DNA from: Corinectria fuckeliana
Taxonomy: Eukaryota > Ascomycota > Sordariomycetes > Hypocreales > Nectriaceae
Direction: 5' to 3'
NCBI GenBank assembly: GCA_019137255.1
Contig: WPDH01000080.1
Span: forward strand, 496,001-560,000
DNA: 64,000 nt
Shown: piece by piece, positions 33,531-47,900 of the stretch
How the letters are laid out: every line of letters begins with the position of its first letter
How positions within the stretch are numbered: the first letter of the stretch is position 1
Translations under genes and position numbers: made by a program
The notes under the pieces: model-generated
Seen by the model: the letters and a program-made list of their open reading frames with translations, nothing else
What the model was told of the DNA's origin: nothing
Database searches by the model: none

Positions 33531-36500
33531 AGAACATTATTAAGATCACACTTATGCTAGAACTCTCAATTAAACAACACAACATCTAAATAACTAAAAA
33601 TTACACTTAATAAAGAGTTAGATAAAACTAATAATAAGATTCTTAAGTTTTAGCTTTTAGACTCTTTCTACAGTCTTATATAGCTGTATAACCTTAAGTA
33701 TTACCTTATAAGCTTTTTTTATTATTAAAACCTGTGTAAAAGTAGTATTACTATTATTACAGCTTAAGTTAAGACTAGATAGTTAAACCTAGTAGAACCC
33801 ACTTTTTTCTTACTTATTATAGTAAAGTTAAATAAGCTTTATTTAATACTGCTTAATAATAAACCACTTAGCTAATAAGATATAAGTTAAATATACTTTA
33901 TATAAAAGTTAGCAGATTAAAGTAAGATAAAAAGCTTTAAAATAGGTATTTATATATTATAAGACTAACCTTTTACAAATATTTAATAGTTACCTCTATT
34001 ATATCTTAGTTATACTCTTAAAATCTATTCTAACCTAACTAACTTTCTTTATAAACCTTCTTTACCTTCTTTCTACTCTTATATTATCACTATATTATAT
34101 ATAATAGGCAGGCTAGGCGAAATAGAGAATATTAAGGTTATAAACTATCTCTTTCTTTCTCTTAAGGAAAATTTTTCACTATAAAACCTACTCTTACCAC
34201 AGGCTAAGCCTAGTATAAAAATAACCTGTAATTAATTTAAAGATCTTATTATTAAGACTAAATATAAACTTAAAGTAATTATCCTAAAAGCTGCTTTTCT
34301 CTTAGTTTAGAGAATAGTAGTAACCTTAGCTAATACTATTATAAGCTATACCTAATATATAAGTAGTAAGATTCTAATCTTATTATTTCTTATAGAAATA
34401 ATTATAACTACTATTAAAAAAGTAGTATTAGCTACCTTTTAGAAAACACCTATTAAGGCTCTAACTTAAGCTTAAGTTACTTATAATAAGAGAATACTTT
34501 TATCTCTAATAGTACTACTATTAAAAGTAATCTTTTCTCACCTTAGTAGGGAGATTATTATTAGGTCGCCTAGTATAGCTTCTAATATTATATCTTATAT
34601 ACTATTAGATACTATAATAATTATTAACTATACCCTCCTAAGAGGTTACTTCTTGCTTATAGTAGCCTTATATTACCTTCTTAGTAAGAATATTATAGTC
34701 CTCTTTTATAAACTAATTATAAATCTCCTAAAGAATAATACTTAGATTTTTACTATTTTTAGTATAAGTATATATTAGATCTTAAGATAGTTTATAATAG
34801 TTACTAAGAGAGTCTTAACTAGCTATATAAGAGGCTTACTTAAAAACCTTATAGTAGATATCTAATAAGTAAATAGTATTAAGATATATANNATAGCTAG
34901 ACCTTACTAGTTACTAGTTATATTATTAACTAAACTAATAGATATAAATAAACTTTATAACTAAGGTATAATTATAACTATAAAGGTTTATTAGACTAAG
35001 CCCTATTTAGAGGAGATTTAACTTAGGTAATACTTTAAGTACTTTTATTTTAAATATATTATATAGTACTATTAGAAACAAGCTAGGTATAGCTACTATA
35101 AGAGGGCTTACTATATAAGAGATATAGTATATTTTACTTCTACTAGTAAGATCTTTTTAGTATATTATAACTATAATAGTATACACTTAGTATAGTTTTA
35201 TATATACTATATAGTATAAAAAAAGTAAAAATAAGTAAGAAATACTTATATAAAAAGACTTATATAGTTTAGTATCTTAAGTGAGTAGTATAAATATATA
35301 ATATACTTATTATAAGATATAATAGTAGTAGTATTAATACTAACACTAACTATAACACTAAACTACCCTGCCTAAAAAGGGCTTAAACAGCTCTTAAAGC
35401 AGCTTTAAGCTAAACTAGACTTAGGTTTAAGTCTAACCTTTATAGTGTTTAGACTAATTAACTAAATAAGAGAGTAAATACTATTAAAAGTTAAAAAAGG
35501 TATACTAATACTAGTTAGTAATAAGAATAATACCTAAAAGGATAAGAATAAGTAGTATAAGTAATTTAGACTTAACTTAAAATTAATTAAATTCTAGTAT
35601 ATAATTTAGGCTAAGCCTTATAAGAACTTATTATTATAAGTATATAATTAGCTTTTCTTATAAAGTAGACCTACTTATAACTTATATTACTATATATATA
35701 CTAAGCCTAACTTACTTCTCTCTTAAGTAAGAGTAGTAAAAGGTTTTTTATCTTATAGCTTACTATTAGAGTTTTTCCCTCTTATTATAAATTAGTTTAA
35801 GTTACTTAGAAAAATAACTAGATAGCTATAAGCTAAATTAGGTATAAATAAATTAAAAATATTCTAATTTACTTAACAACCTAAGATTAATATATAAAGA
35901 ATATATAAAAGGTGCTAAAAAGATTATAAAGCTTTTAGCTATATATAAAGCTATTAAAGTGTACTTTTTACTAGTAAGAAGTTAAGTTTCTAAGCTATAT
36001 AATAACCTAAGAAGGTATTAAAATAAAGCTAAGTAAAGTTTATATAGTTAATAAGTAGCTAACCTTACTAAGCTTTAAAGATATATAAGTGTTCTTAGGG
36101 TTTTATAATTTATACTAAAAGTTTATTTATAAATACTTAAAGATTATAAGACCTCTTATAGTAATACTAAAAGACAGTTAGAATAAGTATAAAACTAAAG
36201 AGTTTACTTAGATAGATAAAAAGAAAGTAGTATTTTAAAAGCTAAAAAGAATATTCTACTTAGTAATTATTTTTTAATACTAAGACCTAAAATATAAGTT
36301 AAGAGTTAAAACAGATATATCTAGTATAGTTATATTAAGTATTCTTTTCTAACTGTTTAAAGATTAATAGCACCTTATAGTATACTAGTCTAAAAAACTC
36401 TTAGAGGAGAAGTAATACTAGACTACTAGCTAGTAAGAGCTGCTAGCTATTATTAAGAGCTTAAAACACTAGAGCTACTACCTTTTAGAGCTTAAAAACA

Positions 36501-39500
36501 AGTTTATACTATTAATAGACTATATAGCTCTTATAAGTATTATAAAAACATTAGTAAGAGACCTTTAAGAAAGGCTTACTAAATAGGTATATAAATTAAC
36601 ACCTTTTAACTTTAATATTAAGTACTAGCTAAGTAAGATAAACCTAGTAAACAGCTTATTATAAAAGCTAGATTATATAATAAGAGAGATCTTATATATA
36701 AATATACTTTTAACTTTAGTAGTAAAACTTAAGTTAGTAGGAGAGTTACTAAAAGACTTTTACTAAGTAATTATATAAGTCCTTAAGAGTATAAAAAATA
36801 AGACAGTTAATATATTTATTTAAGCTATATAAGCTAGTCTTAAAAACTAGCTTATTACTATCTTAGCTATTACTACCTAGTCTAAGTAAGCTAAAAGCAA
36901 ACTGCTTAAAGACTTAGTAACTAGATAGTAACTACTAGCTAAGCTAAGTTTATAAGAGATACTTTTAGCAACTATAATAGTTATCTTAAACTAATATATT
37001 CCCCGCCTAGTTATAAAAAGGCTTATAAAAGAAGAGACAGCCTTTCTTAATTAGCTTTTAAGCAAACTAGAAGAGCTAGTATAAAAATTATAAGAGGGAG
37101 ATTAATTCTACTAATAGTAGTTAGTAAAAGTTTATAATACTATAAGAGAAGCTTACTATTATAATAAGTAAGAAATACTATTTTTTAAAAAAAGACTAGT
37201 TATCTTAGAAGAATATATAATAAGAAGAGAAATCTTTTACTAATATTATAATAACTCTCACTTAAGATATATAAGAGTAGTAAAAACCTTAGATCTTATT
37301 ATATGTAAATTTTATTAGAACTAAATCTTAAATAATATAAAAAACTACACCTTAAGATGCTAATATTACTAGAGCGCTTACATACTAAAATATAAGCCTT
37401 ATAAAGAGTTATAATCCCTACTAATACCTGCTTACTCTTTTTAAGAAATTAGTATTAATTTTATTATAAGACTACTAAAAAGCACTTAAGCTAATAGTAA
37501 GAAATATAATACTATACTAGTAATTATATATTATATAATAAAATATATATTTTTTATTCTTATAAAAAAGACACTTAATATAGCAGAAATAGTATAGCTT
37601 TTATATAAATATATTAAGTATAAATATAGTTTACCTAAAGAGATTATTAGTAATAAAAATAAGCTATTTATAAGTAAGTTTTAAAAAAACCTAATAAAAG
37701 AATAAGTAACTTATTAGTAGCTATCTATTATATACTATTTATAAACAGATAAATAAATAAAAAGAACTAACTAAGCTATTAGAAAATACCTTTAAGTATA
37801 TACTAATAATACCTTATACTAATAGGCAGCTTAGCTCCTAAAAGCAGCCTTTACTTATAATAATAGTACTTATTATACTATTAGGGTTTCTCTTATATAA
37901 GCTCTTTATAGATACTACCTAAAGGTTATAAAATATACCTTAAAACACCTTAAGTTAAATATATAAGAAGTATAAAAGTATATTAAGATACTTTACTAAG
38001 TATATACTAAAGTGGAGAAATAATAGTAGAAAGCTATAAAAAGATAAGTTAAATACTATAATAAGTAATATAACCTATAAGAATATAAGATTAAATAAAC
38101 TATTAGGCTATTAATAAGAAACTTCTAATTTAAATATAAAAAGCTAGTATTAAAATTTATTAAGATAGTAATAATAGAAAGAATTAGTAAATAAGTATAC
38201 TAAGTATACCTTTTAGAATAATACTAGTAAATATATAATATTTTTCTAGTTAAACTTTTAGAACTATAGTTTAAAAAGCGCTAACTAGGCGTAAAAGAAC
38301 TATTAAAACTGCCTAAACTAGAAGAAGAGAATAATAAGTAAAAGGTTAAAAAAGTAGTTAACTATAAGAAAGATATAAGATAAATATTCTACTAAGTTAA
38401 ATAGGTAGAGTAGCTAGTAAAATATAACACTTAAGAGTTAATAGCTTACTTAGAGAATATAATAAAGTTAGTATAATAGTATTATAAGCAGAGAAAGTAA
38501 ACATATAAGAAATAAGATAATAAATAGATAAACTATAATACTAAAAGCATAATAAGAATATAAATTACTAGTAATACTTAAGTAGTTAAATACTACTAGA
38601 AGAATAGACTACTAAGTGTTACTAAGGTTACTACTAATTAAAAAACAAACAGCTACTAACTTAACACTTAAAGCTAAAAAAGTCTTATAAAAAATATAAA
38701 CTATAATAAAAATCACTTTTAAGACTTTTTCACTAAGACGCTATAAGAAGCAGAGAGTAAGAATATAATATTAGAAATACTTAACTTATTAGACTTTAAA
38801 GAATAAGTCTTTAAAAGTATACACTTAGCCCGCTTAAGAGGGTAAGTAAAAGGTAAAAATAACTTACTACTAGAATTAATAACTTAAGTAGGTATCTTAA
38901 GAATCTTAGTCTTATAAGTATACTTATAGGTAGTAAAAGCTAAGGCAGAAAAGGGGTTAGTAATATTTAGGCGACTAGTAGAATAATAAGAAGTTATTAA
39001 AGCTTAAGTAATAAGAGAAGAGATAGCTAATAGGTCTAACCCTAAAGAAAAGGCCTAAATGCTAAAGTCTAGCTTAAAAGCTAAGTTATTAAGAAGCTAA
39101 AAGCTCTTTAGGTTATTTAAGATCTAAACACTATTAGGAGACTAAATAACAAAAGATAAGAGAGCTAAGAGAGAGGTAGTATAAGTGTGAGTAATAGGCA
39201 AAATAATAGTAAGCTTAGTAAGAGTCTTATTAAGATTAGAAATAAAAATAAAAGCAGAGTATAAGTAAGTAATAAGTAAGATAGTAATAAATAGAGTAGA
39301 AGACTTAATATTAGAACTACTAAACTTAGACCTAATATTATAAGAAGAGCTACTAACAGCCTTATAGTAAAAAGGTTCTTAGTTTAGAAAGCTAACTTAG
39401 TATACTAAGGCTTAAGCACTATAGTTATAAGCCTTAATAATAGTAGAGATAATAGTATACTTAATAGATATAAGAAAAGCCTAAAGTGTTTTCTTTTTAA

Positions 39501-40790
39501 TATTAGTAATAAAGGTAATAAATATATAAAGCAGTTAAAAAACCACTATATAAACAGTAAGAGTAGTACTATTATTATAAAGATAAAAAGGCTAAGCAGC
39601 CTTAATATAATAATCTAATTTAGTTAGAGAAACATCCTCTAAAAGGCTAACATCCTAGTAAAACCTTAAGGTATTAATAGTAGTTTAAGCCTTAATTAAC
39701 TAAAATAAGAAACTAAGCACTTTCTTAGTTAACTAGCTAGACTTTTTAGCACTAGTGCTAGTAATACTAGACAGGCTGTTAGTAAGAGTTTAAAAAGCAG
39801 ATATAGTCTTATTAATAGTATACTAAATATACTAGTATAATATACTAAATAAAGGCTTATAAAAAGTTACTTAGTAACTAAAAAAACACTTTTTAAGATT
39901 ATTATAAAAATAATATATAGTTAACTTATTCTAAAAGACTACTATAACACTATAAAACTCTAAGAGAATCTTAAAAGATATTAATAATATATAAAAAGCA
40001 GTAAAAACTTAATAAACTTATAGTAGTATACTTTTACTTAGATTGCTTATAATAGATATAATAAGCTTTAAGAGAACTATAAATATATAGTAAACTAAAC
40101 TAGTTAGCTTTTTATATTAGATAAAAAAAGTAAGAGATATTTTTAATAAATATCTAGTTAAAAAAAGTATCTCTATTAAACTAACAGAGAATATCTCTTA
40201 TATAAATAAGAGATATCTAAGTGATAAATTAGTAATAGTAAGATAAGCAGACTAATAATAATACTTTAATAAGTTTAAGTATTATAAGTAATAAAAGAAA
40301 GTAGTAAAGTAAAATAACTTATAGAAATATAAAAAGAGAGAACTAAATAATAAAAGATATTATAAAGAAGTTAGTATAAGTAAGAGAAAAAAAAAGAAAA
40401 CAAACAAGTATACTAACACAGTTTATAGCTTAACAGCTACTAATAGACTACTAACTAATAAGCTTACTATTAATATAAAGCCTTATAGCTAACAGCTGTA
40501 TAATAGCTATAAAGTAAGTGCTAACTAACTACTATATTACTATAACAACTAAGGTCTTAAGTGATAATAGTATAGTAATAATAAAATAATATTAATTATA
40601 ATAACTAAGAATAAACTTATATATTTAGAGACTAGATAGCTAGAGAAGAAGGTAATTATAAGAAGATAAGCTTACAGCCTAAGAGACTAGCCCTAAGAGA
40701 AACTAGTGCTAAGCTAAGTAAAGTATACTAAGAGTATAAAAGCTACTAAGTAAGATTACTTAGTAATCTTAGTAAGCAGTTTATAACTAC
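33531..40790 (+). mobile_element. Ty3/gypsy retrotransposon relic, family B, saturated with RIP mutations
   Basis: With stops read through, the plus strand gives the gypsy order. Near 36080-36170 comes the post-RT segment reading V-F-L-G-F-Y-N-L-Y followed by R-P-L. Near 36330-36500 is the RNase H region (K-T-D-T-S-S, then K-E-L-L-A-I-I-K-S-L-K-H). Near 37255-37300 is the integrase zinc-binding region (S-H-L-R-Y-I-R-V-V-K-T-L), followed by the integrase core (about 37390-37480). Both CpA and TpG are nearly gone and stops are everywhere. I could not identify LTRs, so both boundaries are approximate. The part 35300-35850 recurs inverted at about 57840-58430. What lies at 38700-40700 is unclear and may be a different relic. 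Confidence 0.65.
34891..34892. other. two undetermined bases (NN)
   Basis: The only ambiguous bases in the window, inside the family B relic. They mark a small assembly or consensus uncertainty in AT-rich repeat DNA. Confidence 0.99.
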
Positions 40791-40849
40791 TCGCTAAGTT
40801 AAAGTCTTATAATATATAAATACCTACTTTAGAACTTTTTATCTCACTC

Positions 40850-41331
40850 TAATTAGCTAACTCTTATAACCCTCTTCTATTAATAAGTAAAACTATATAA
40901 GTAGCTAAGATAATACTAAGATAAAGCTAAAGCTACTTTAGCTAGATAAAACCTCTCTTTTTTACTTATTATTATATTTCTAAAAACTAAGATTAGTCTC
41001 TTAACTAACCTACTTAGCACTCTCTTACTAAAGTCTTAAGCTTAAAATAATCTTAGAAAGAGAGAGACTTAGTCTTAAGTAAGAGAAAAGTGTTTATATA
41101 GTAAAAGTTTAAAGTGGAAATTTTATAAGATAAAAGCCTAAAGTGGTTTATATATATATATATACCTTACTTATAGTCTCTCACCTTATAGCTGTTTTTT
41201 TTCCCTCTTTTTTCTTTATTATTATTAGTAACCTAAGCTTTTATACCTAACTAGGTAAGTACTATACTGTTTTTTTATCTTTTTAGTATCAGGCTAATAT
41301 CACTTTAAGTTTTTTTTTTTTTTTTTTTTTT
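40850..41331. repeat. ~0.5-kb dispersed repeat ending in poly-T, copy 1
   Basis: It is homologous in the same orientation to 58443-58954. Shared blocks include CTTCTATTAATAAGTA, AAAACTAAGATTAGTCT, GTCTCTCACCTTAT and ACTAATATCACTTTAAG or close variants. Both end in a T run (22 T at 41310-41331). The left end is approximate. The nature of the element is unknown: possibly an LTR, a SINE-like unit or the end of a larger element. Confidence 0.7.
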
Positions 41332-41558
41332 AAATTTATTTTGTAATATTTAAGACAGATATAATAAATATAAATTTAAGTATAAAGCTACTTATAAATA
41401 TTATATAAGCTACTCTTATTTTAAATATTAGTACTATAAGAGATTATTAATAGTTAATTAAACTAAGATACTTAATCTTATTAGTAGTTTAAACCTACTT
41501 ATTCTAGTTATACTATACTAAATTAAGAGTTACTTAGTATATAAATAAGTACTAGCTT
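41332..41558. other. AT-rich flank of the gypsy A insertion
   Basis: No features seen. Its last five bases, 41554-41558 (AGCTT), are the left copy of the target duplication of the following element. Confidence 0.6.
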
Positions 41559-41942
41559 TATTATAGAATAAGCTGGACAGAAAGCTGTTACTATCTGGTA
41601 ACAGCTTAGGCTATAACCCTAGAGAGGGCCACTAGAGAGTGGCTACAATAGGGAGAGAAATCTCCCACTAATTAGGCTGAGAATTATCCTAGGAAATCCC
41701 AGGATAGTCCTAGAGAAATCCTAAGACCTATCTAGAGATTTCCTAGGGAATACCTAGAGAGTGCTCTAGGACTTTCTCTTATATAAAGGGGAAGACTATC
41801 ACTAGAATAGATAGAAGAATTATTATCTTATTATCTTACTATCTTACTCCTAAGCTTTAAGTATCTTAATCATATAAGTAGGGATTCTTCCCCTTAGTGG
41901 TATTTACTTTATATATCCCCTGATATAGTTAATTTTATATTA
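41559..41942 (+). repeat. 5' LTR (384 bp) of gypsy A copy 2
   Basis: It begins TATTATAGAATAAG (TG terminus mutated to TA) and ends ..TATATTA. The same length and layout are seen at 50566-50949 and, inverted, at 6797-7180. A short palindromic block with CTGTTAC..GGTAACAG lies near the start, and a promoter-like TATATAAAGGGG stands about 215 bp in. Confidence 0.9.
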
Positions 41943-44900
41943 AATAGTAGTAATTATATTACCTGTACTTACACACCTTCTAAATAGCTCTTAACTTTCA
42001 CCTTAGTTAGAAACTCTTAAAAGCTCACTAAGAAATCTCTAGTTGCTAAGAACTCTTCTCCCTTAAGGTAATTAACTTAATTAATAAGAAAGATAATATA
42101 TAAGTATAGAAATATCACCTCTAGGAATAATATTAGCAGTTAGGACTTGCTTACTTATTCCTTTTATATACCACCTCTAGACTTAACCCTAAGAAAGCAG
42201 CTAAGTCTCTTATATATCTCTTAATATAAAAGTTAAAATTATACACTAGAATTAAGAAGGTAATTATAAGATGGTTAAAATCTAAGAAACAAATATATAA
42301 CTAGAAAGAACTTTATTACTACCTAACTAGACAGAAATACTAATACTTATTACCACCCCTAAATGTCTTCTAACCACCTATAAGCTCCTTAGGAATAACT
42401 AGCCTAACCCCCCTAGGACCTTCCCTATTTCACTATAACCACCTCTTCCTACCTAGCAACTAACAGCTAACCTAGTTAATAATAATCTCACCTAATAGCT
42501 TTACAACTAGGATATTAAAGATAAACTAAGATCCTAATTTGCTAACCTGTTAAACCCACTATAAATCCTAGCTTAATAACACTTTAGGAATACCCTCCTT
42601 CTAATAACTAGTCTGTAGAATAAACTAGCCCTTATAGAGTTTAACTTAACCTTCTAACTAAACAAAAGTAAGAAACTTACAATAGTAGATTAATAACCTC
42701 TGGCTCTAATAGTTAAGATACTAACAGAATCAGCCTTAAGTATAGATAATCTGCTGGAATATCTAACAGTATAGGGAACTCTTATTACTATAGAAGACCT
42801 ATATAACCTTCTTAGCTAGATATAAATAAATACCACCTTAGCACTATATATCTAGTTCTAAGTAGAAGAAGTAGGAAAGTTCTAACTAGTAGATACTTAT
42901 AATAAATCCTTTAATAATATAAAGCTAGATAATAAGAACCTTATCTAGAGAAGCACCTTCTGCTTTGTTAATTCCTTAGAATAATATATAGTATAAGGAC
43001 TAGAATATAAAGTGGTACTAGTTTAGAATATGCTATACCTGCTTTTTAGATTAGCTTTAGACTAGTATGCTAGTAACCTAACTAATAACTAATAAGTAGC
43101 ACTTTAGAATAGTCACAGGGGAATTAGCATATAAATTAATCTAATTTAGACCTGTTTTAAAACCTAACTAGAAGTTATAATAGATACTCTACAAAAGGAG
43201 AAATTTACTATTTAAGATATTACTAACTAAGTTGACTTCTAGAATTAGATATCTAGAGTTAAATATATAGTATATACTACTAGATACCTACCTAATCACC
43301 TTACTAACTTAGTCTTTAATAAGCTTAATATCTACCTCTAAGAAGTTATAAGCTACCTAGCTTCTTACTAGTCTATTAACAACTAGGCAGATATAAATAA
43401 GCTTTATATACTAAACTTTTATATCTATATAATAGCAGAAAGTTAGAGCCACCTTCTTAGGGGAAAGTATCACACCCTAATAAGAAACTAAGCTAGTATA
43501 GCCACCTAAAAACTAAGAATAATATACCTTTAAACCCTATGTAGTAATATAGCTAGACTAACCTTATAGACAGGTAATAATAGAAGCCTCCCCTTGTAGT
43601 AAAATAACTATTAGTAGGGATAAGTATATATACTCTTACTTACACTCTTAGAAGCACAGAATAATATACTAACCTGAAATTAAGTCTAGTTTATATCACC
43701 CCCACTAGTAAGAAATATAATAGCTGCTAAAACCCTAACCTAAAACATAACTCTGTTACTAGCCCTAGCTCTCTGCCTTATAATTATATACTTAGGGTAA
43801 CTTAGCAGTAGGAATATAAGCACTTAAATATTTTATATGTTTAATAATATCTAGCTAGATAAGCTTAGGGGGTACTATATTTCCTAAGAATAAGTATAAG
43901 CCTTCTTTGCTAAAGAAGAACTATAAAATTTAGAAGAGGTAGCTTATATAGTAATAGAATAATATAATACTAATATAGATAAACTACAGGATGACCTAGA
44001 ATCTCTATATACTATACTAGAGGTATATAGATTTATCTAGAAAACTATAAAAAGCTAGGATAGTACTAAGAAATTTATCCTAAATGTTAGTAACTGCTGC
44101 CTAGTTTTACTATAAGACTTAGTTTACCTTACTTATAAGCCTAAGTGGATTCCCACTATTATTAAGTATACACTATAAAGTGAGGAACTAAACTTATAAC
44201 ACTCCTTAAAGTATAGCTATATATAGGTATAAGTAAAAGCCACTCTAGCTAGAACTAAATAATAAGAGATCTATATAGATATAAGTGTAATATGCTTAGT
44301 AGTTAGTTGTAAGATGCTCTAGTTCTTTCTAGATATAACCTTTACTAGAGAATATTAGGCTGAGCTTAGTAGTATAAGCTAGAATAAGACGGAAAGATAG
44401 GTAATATTTATAGCATACTTGCTAGGCTACTAGGCAGGAGAATATATAGTAGTAAAGGTCTATATTAGAGCTTAGGTTATACTAGAACTATTAGTAGGAC
44501 TACTCTTAGGCTAAGAATTTAACACTACCTATAGAATAGATATTATTAATACTTAGTAGGAAGTGCAAATAGGTATAGCTAACAGGCTATACCTGCTTAC
44601 CTTAGTATATATCTATATAAAACCCTATAAATATCTAGTAAAAAGTAATATATATATTATAATCCCTTCTAAAAGCAGTAAAGCAGTATAGGTAAGCATA
44701 CTAGGTGTCCTAAGAGGCTAAGACTTCCTTTTTAACCTATAAAGTTAAGATATTATTAGAGCTATTATAAGATAGCCTAAGGCAGTCTTTATAATAAACA
44801 ACAGGTAAAAGCTACTAATAATCTAAAAGAACTAACAACTAGGCATTCTTAAACTAGTTAAAGATAAGAACTCTATTAAAAAAGCTAACTAGGGTGACTT

Positions 44901-47900
44901 ACTTACTAAATATAAAGATATAATACTAATAACCTGTAAGCTTAAACACCTAACCTAAGAAGTTATAACTCTAGCAGATAAGAAACCTAACTAGAAACCT
45001 AGTATAAGATTCTAAAATGCTAGTCTAAACCTAAATACTAAGCTAGGCATATCTAAAGATAAGACCCTCCTAAAAGTTAAAATAGTAAAAGAAGTGAGAA
45101 TTTATAATAACTAAACCAGCTTTATATAATAAGTATAAGGTCTTATATAGAAATATACTAGTATTTAGGCTAACTAAGAGGAAATATTAGTACCTAAGTA
45201 TAAGCATATAAAGGTACTCTTAGTAGATAACTAGCACTAATAGAAGCTAGGATTATAATCTTACCTGCTAAGAAAAAAGAGAAGAGACTTTCTAGATATT
45301 ATATTTAACTGACTATATAACTAAGAATAAATAGAGTGGGTTATAAAACTAACACTATTTGTAAGCCCTGTCTTTATAGTATAGCAAATAGTAGCAAGTA
45401 AAAAGAAAGAATATATAGTAGTAAACCTATAAGCCCTAAATAATATAATAATTCCTAATACCTACCTAATACCTCTATAAGGGGATATTCTTAGTAAACT
45501 CTAGGGGAAATAATATATTAGTATTATTAATACCTAGTTATTTTTTTACTAGTTTCTAGTACACTTTAAACACTAAGATCACTTTATAGTAGTTAGCCAC
45601 TAAGGATTAAAGCAATCTAAGGTAGCCCTAATAAGATTTAAGAACTTACTAGTATATATCTAATAGTTTATAAACTAGCTACTCTAACTATATTAGGCCT
45701 TTACTGTAGTATTTATTAATAATATTATTATTTTCTCTAATAATAATATAGAACATCTAGGGCATCTTTAGACAATCTTTCAGCTGTTCTAGAAAAAGAA
45801 TATTACCCTCTTAGCTGAGAAAGCCTTTCTAAGCTACTTATTAGTCTAATTGCTTAGATTCTAGGTAGACAAGCTAGGCCTATCTAACACCTAAGAACAG
45901 GTAGTAGCCCTAAGAAATATTAAATTCCTAATAAATTTACTTTAACTTAAGAAATAGATTAGTATAGTTAGATAGCTATAGCACTTAATCTTAAGATTTA
46001 CTAGAGCTATTAAACCACTATAGGCTAGGAAAACTAGTATACTCACAAAAAGATGCAAATTAGGCGAATTAGTAATAGGTTAGGGATAGGTTAGCTATAT
46101 AACCTAAGCTAAGTTCACCCTAACCCCTAAAGAGATTAATAGTTTCTGTAAGGTCACAGATAGGCTAATAAACACTAAATCACTCTATCACTTTAACCTA
46201 GATACAAAACTGTTTATCTAGCCTAATATATTAAAAGAATAGGGAATAGAAAGCATAATATATCACCTAGACCTAAAATACATCTAGGATTAAGTTAGTA
46301 AAATCCTATCTATAGTTATACACCCTATTATATACCTTAGTTAAGCCCTGTATAATACTAAGAAAAACTACTAGCTAATAGAAATAAAAATAGTATACCT
46401 AGTCTAGATATGCTAGAAAGCCTAAATAATAATCTAGTTAATATAGAAAGATAAAGTGATTATACTTACTAACTACTTTACTATTTACGCCTTAGTCCGC
46501 TAGAAATTAGTATTTATTAGCACCCTACAGAATAATAATTATCTCACCCTAGCTTTATAATATCTTAGCTAGTACCTATTAGATATCTAACATATCCTAA
46601 GACTAACTAATATAATACTAGACATACTCTTAAGGCTTTTAGGCTAAGAAGATATATAAGATAGCACTAAAGAAGGTAAACTAGACTGCCTTTAAGAAAG
46701 GGAGAAACTAGTTGCTTATATCTTCTACTTTATAGAAGCTAGTATATAAACTAGTCTACACTAGGAAATTATTAACTAGTATCCTAAGAAAGCAAAATAA
46801 GCAGTAATTTTAGCACAGCTTAGCGAAAAAGACAAGATCCTAAGGCTTTTCTTCTTTTAGCAGAACAGACTTATCTACCTATAAGAGCATAGCAGATACT
46901 AACAGCTATACTTACCTATAGATATAGGCTAGAAAGTTATTTAAGATAATTATAAGCAGAACTTTCACCTAGGGGAGGTATAATCCTAGCAGGACCTGTT
47001 AAGTTCTTTTATAATAACTAACCTACACTAAGAAATCTAAGTAGTATAAGATAAATATAATATATATAGCAGAAACCTTACTAACCACTAGAAACCACTA
47101 GGCTAACTAATACCTATCTAGAGCCCTCTAATCCTATTTCACACAATCATAATAGACTTTATTATAAGGCTGCTAGTTATAAAAGCTAAAAGAATACTAT
47201 AGCTAAACCTAGAAAAGTAGTTTTTTAACTACCTACTAACTATTACCTATAAGTAGTATTAGATATACCTACTTATACTAGGGAACAATTAGTATACTAC
47301 TAAAGACTAAGTATAAGTATTATTTATAAAACTAATATAATATAACTAGGGAATCTTATATAGTATTATATCTAACTAAGATATAAAGTTTATATTAGAC
47401 TTCTAGTAAGATCTATAGACAGCATTTAGAACTAAGCTCCTCATATTAATAGTATAACATCTATAAACTGACAAAGCTATAAAAAGACAGAATCAGGTAG
47501 TAAAAGTAGCCCTCTAATATTTCACTAGTAACTTTCCAGGCTAGCCCTAAGTCCTAGCTCTTATCCCCCTCTAGTTTAGCCTAAACAACTTATATTTGTT
47601 AGCTATTAATATATCACTAAGTAAGCTAGTCACTAGGTAGTGCTTAAATGATAAGCTATAATAGCTAGGAGATAAATTTAACACCTTTAATTAGGATATT
47701 CTCTATAATAAAGCTAAACTCATCTTAGCCTTCACATAAGTAGCTATAAAATACTAGTATAACTAGAAATACTAGCTGGTAGAATATAAACTAGAGGACT
47801 AGGTCTAGTTAGAACTCTATAAGAAAGAATACATAGTAGTAAACAACTATATAGAAAAACTAAAAGAGAAAAAAACTAGACTATATAAGATTCTTAAACA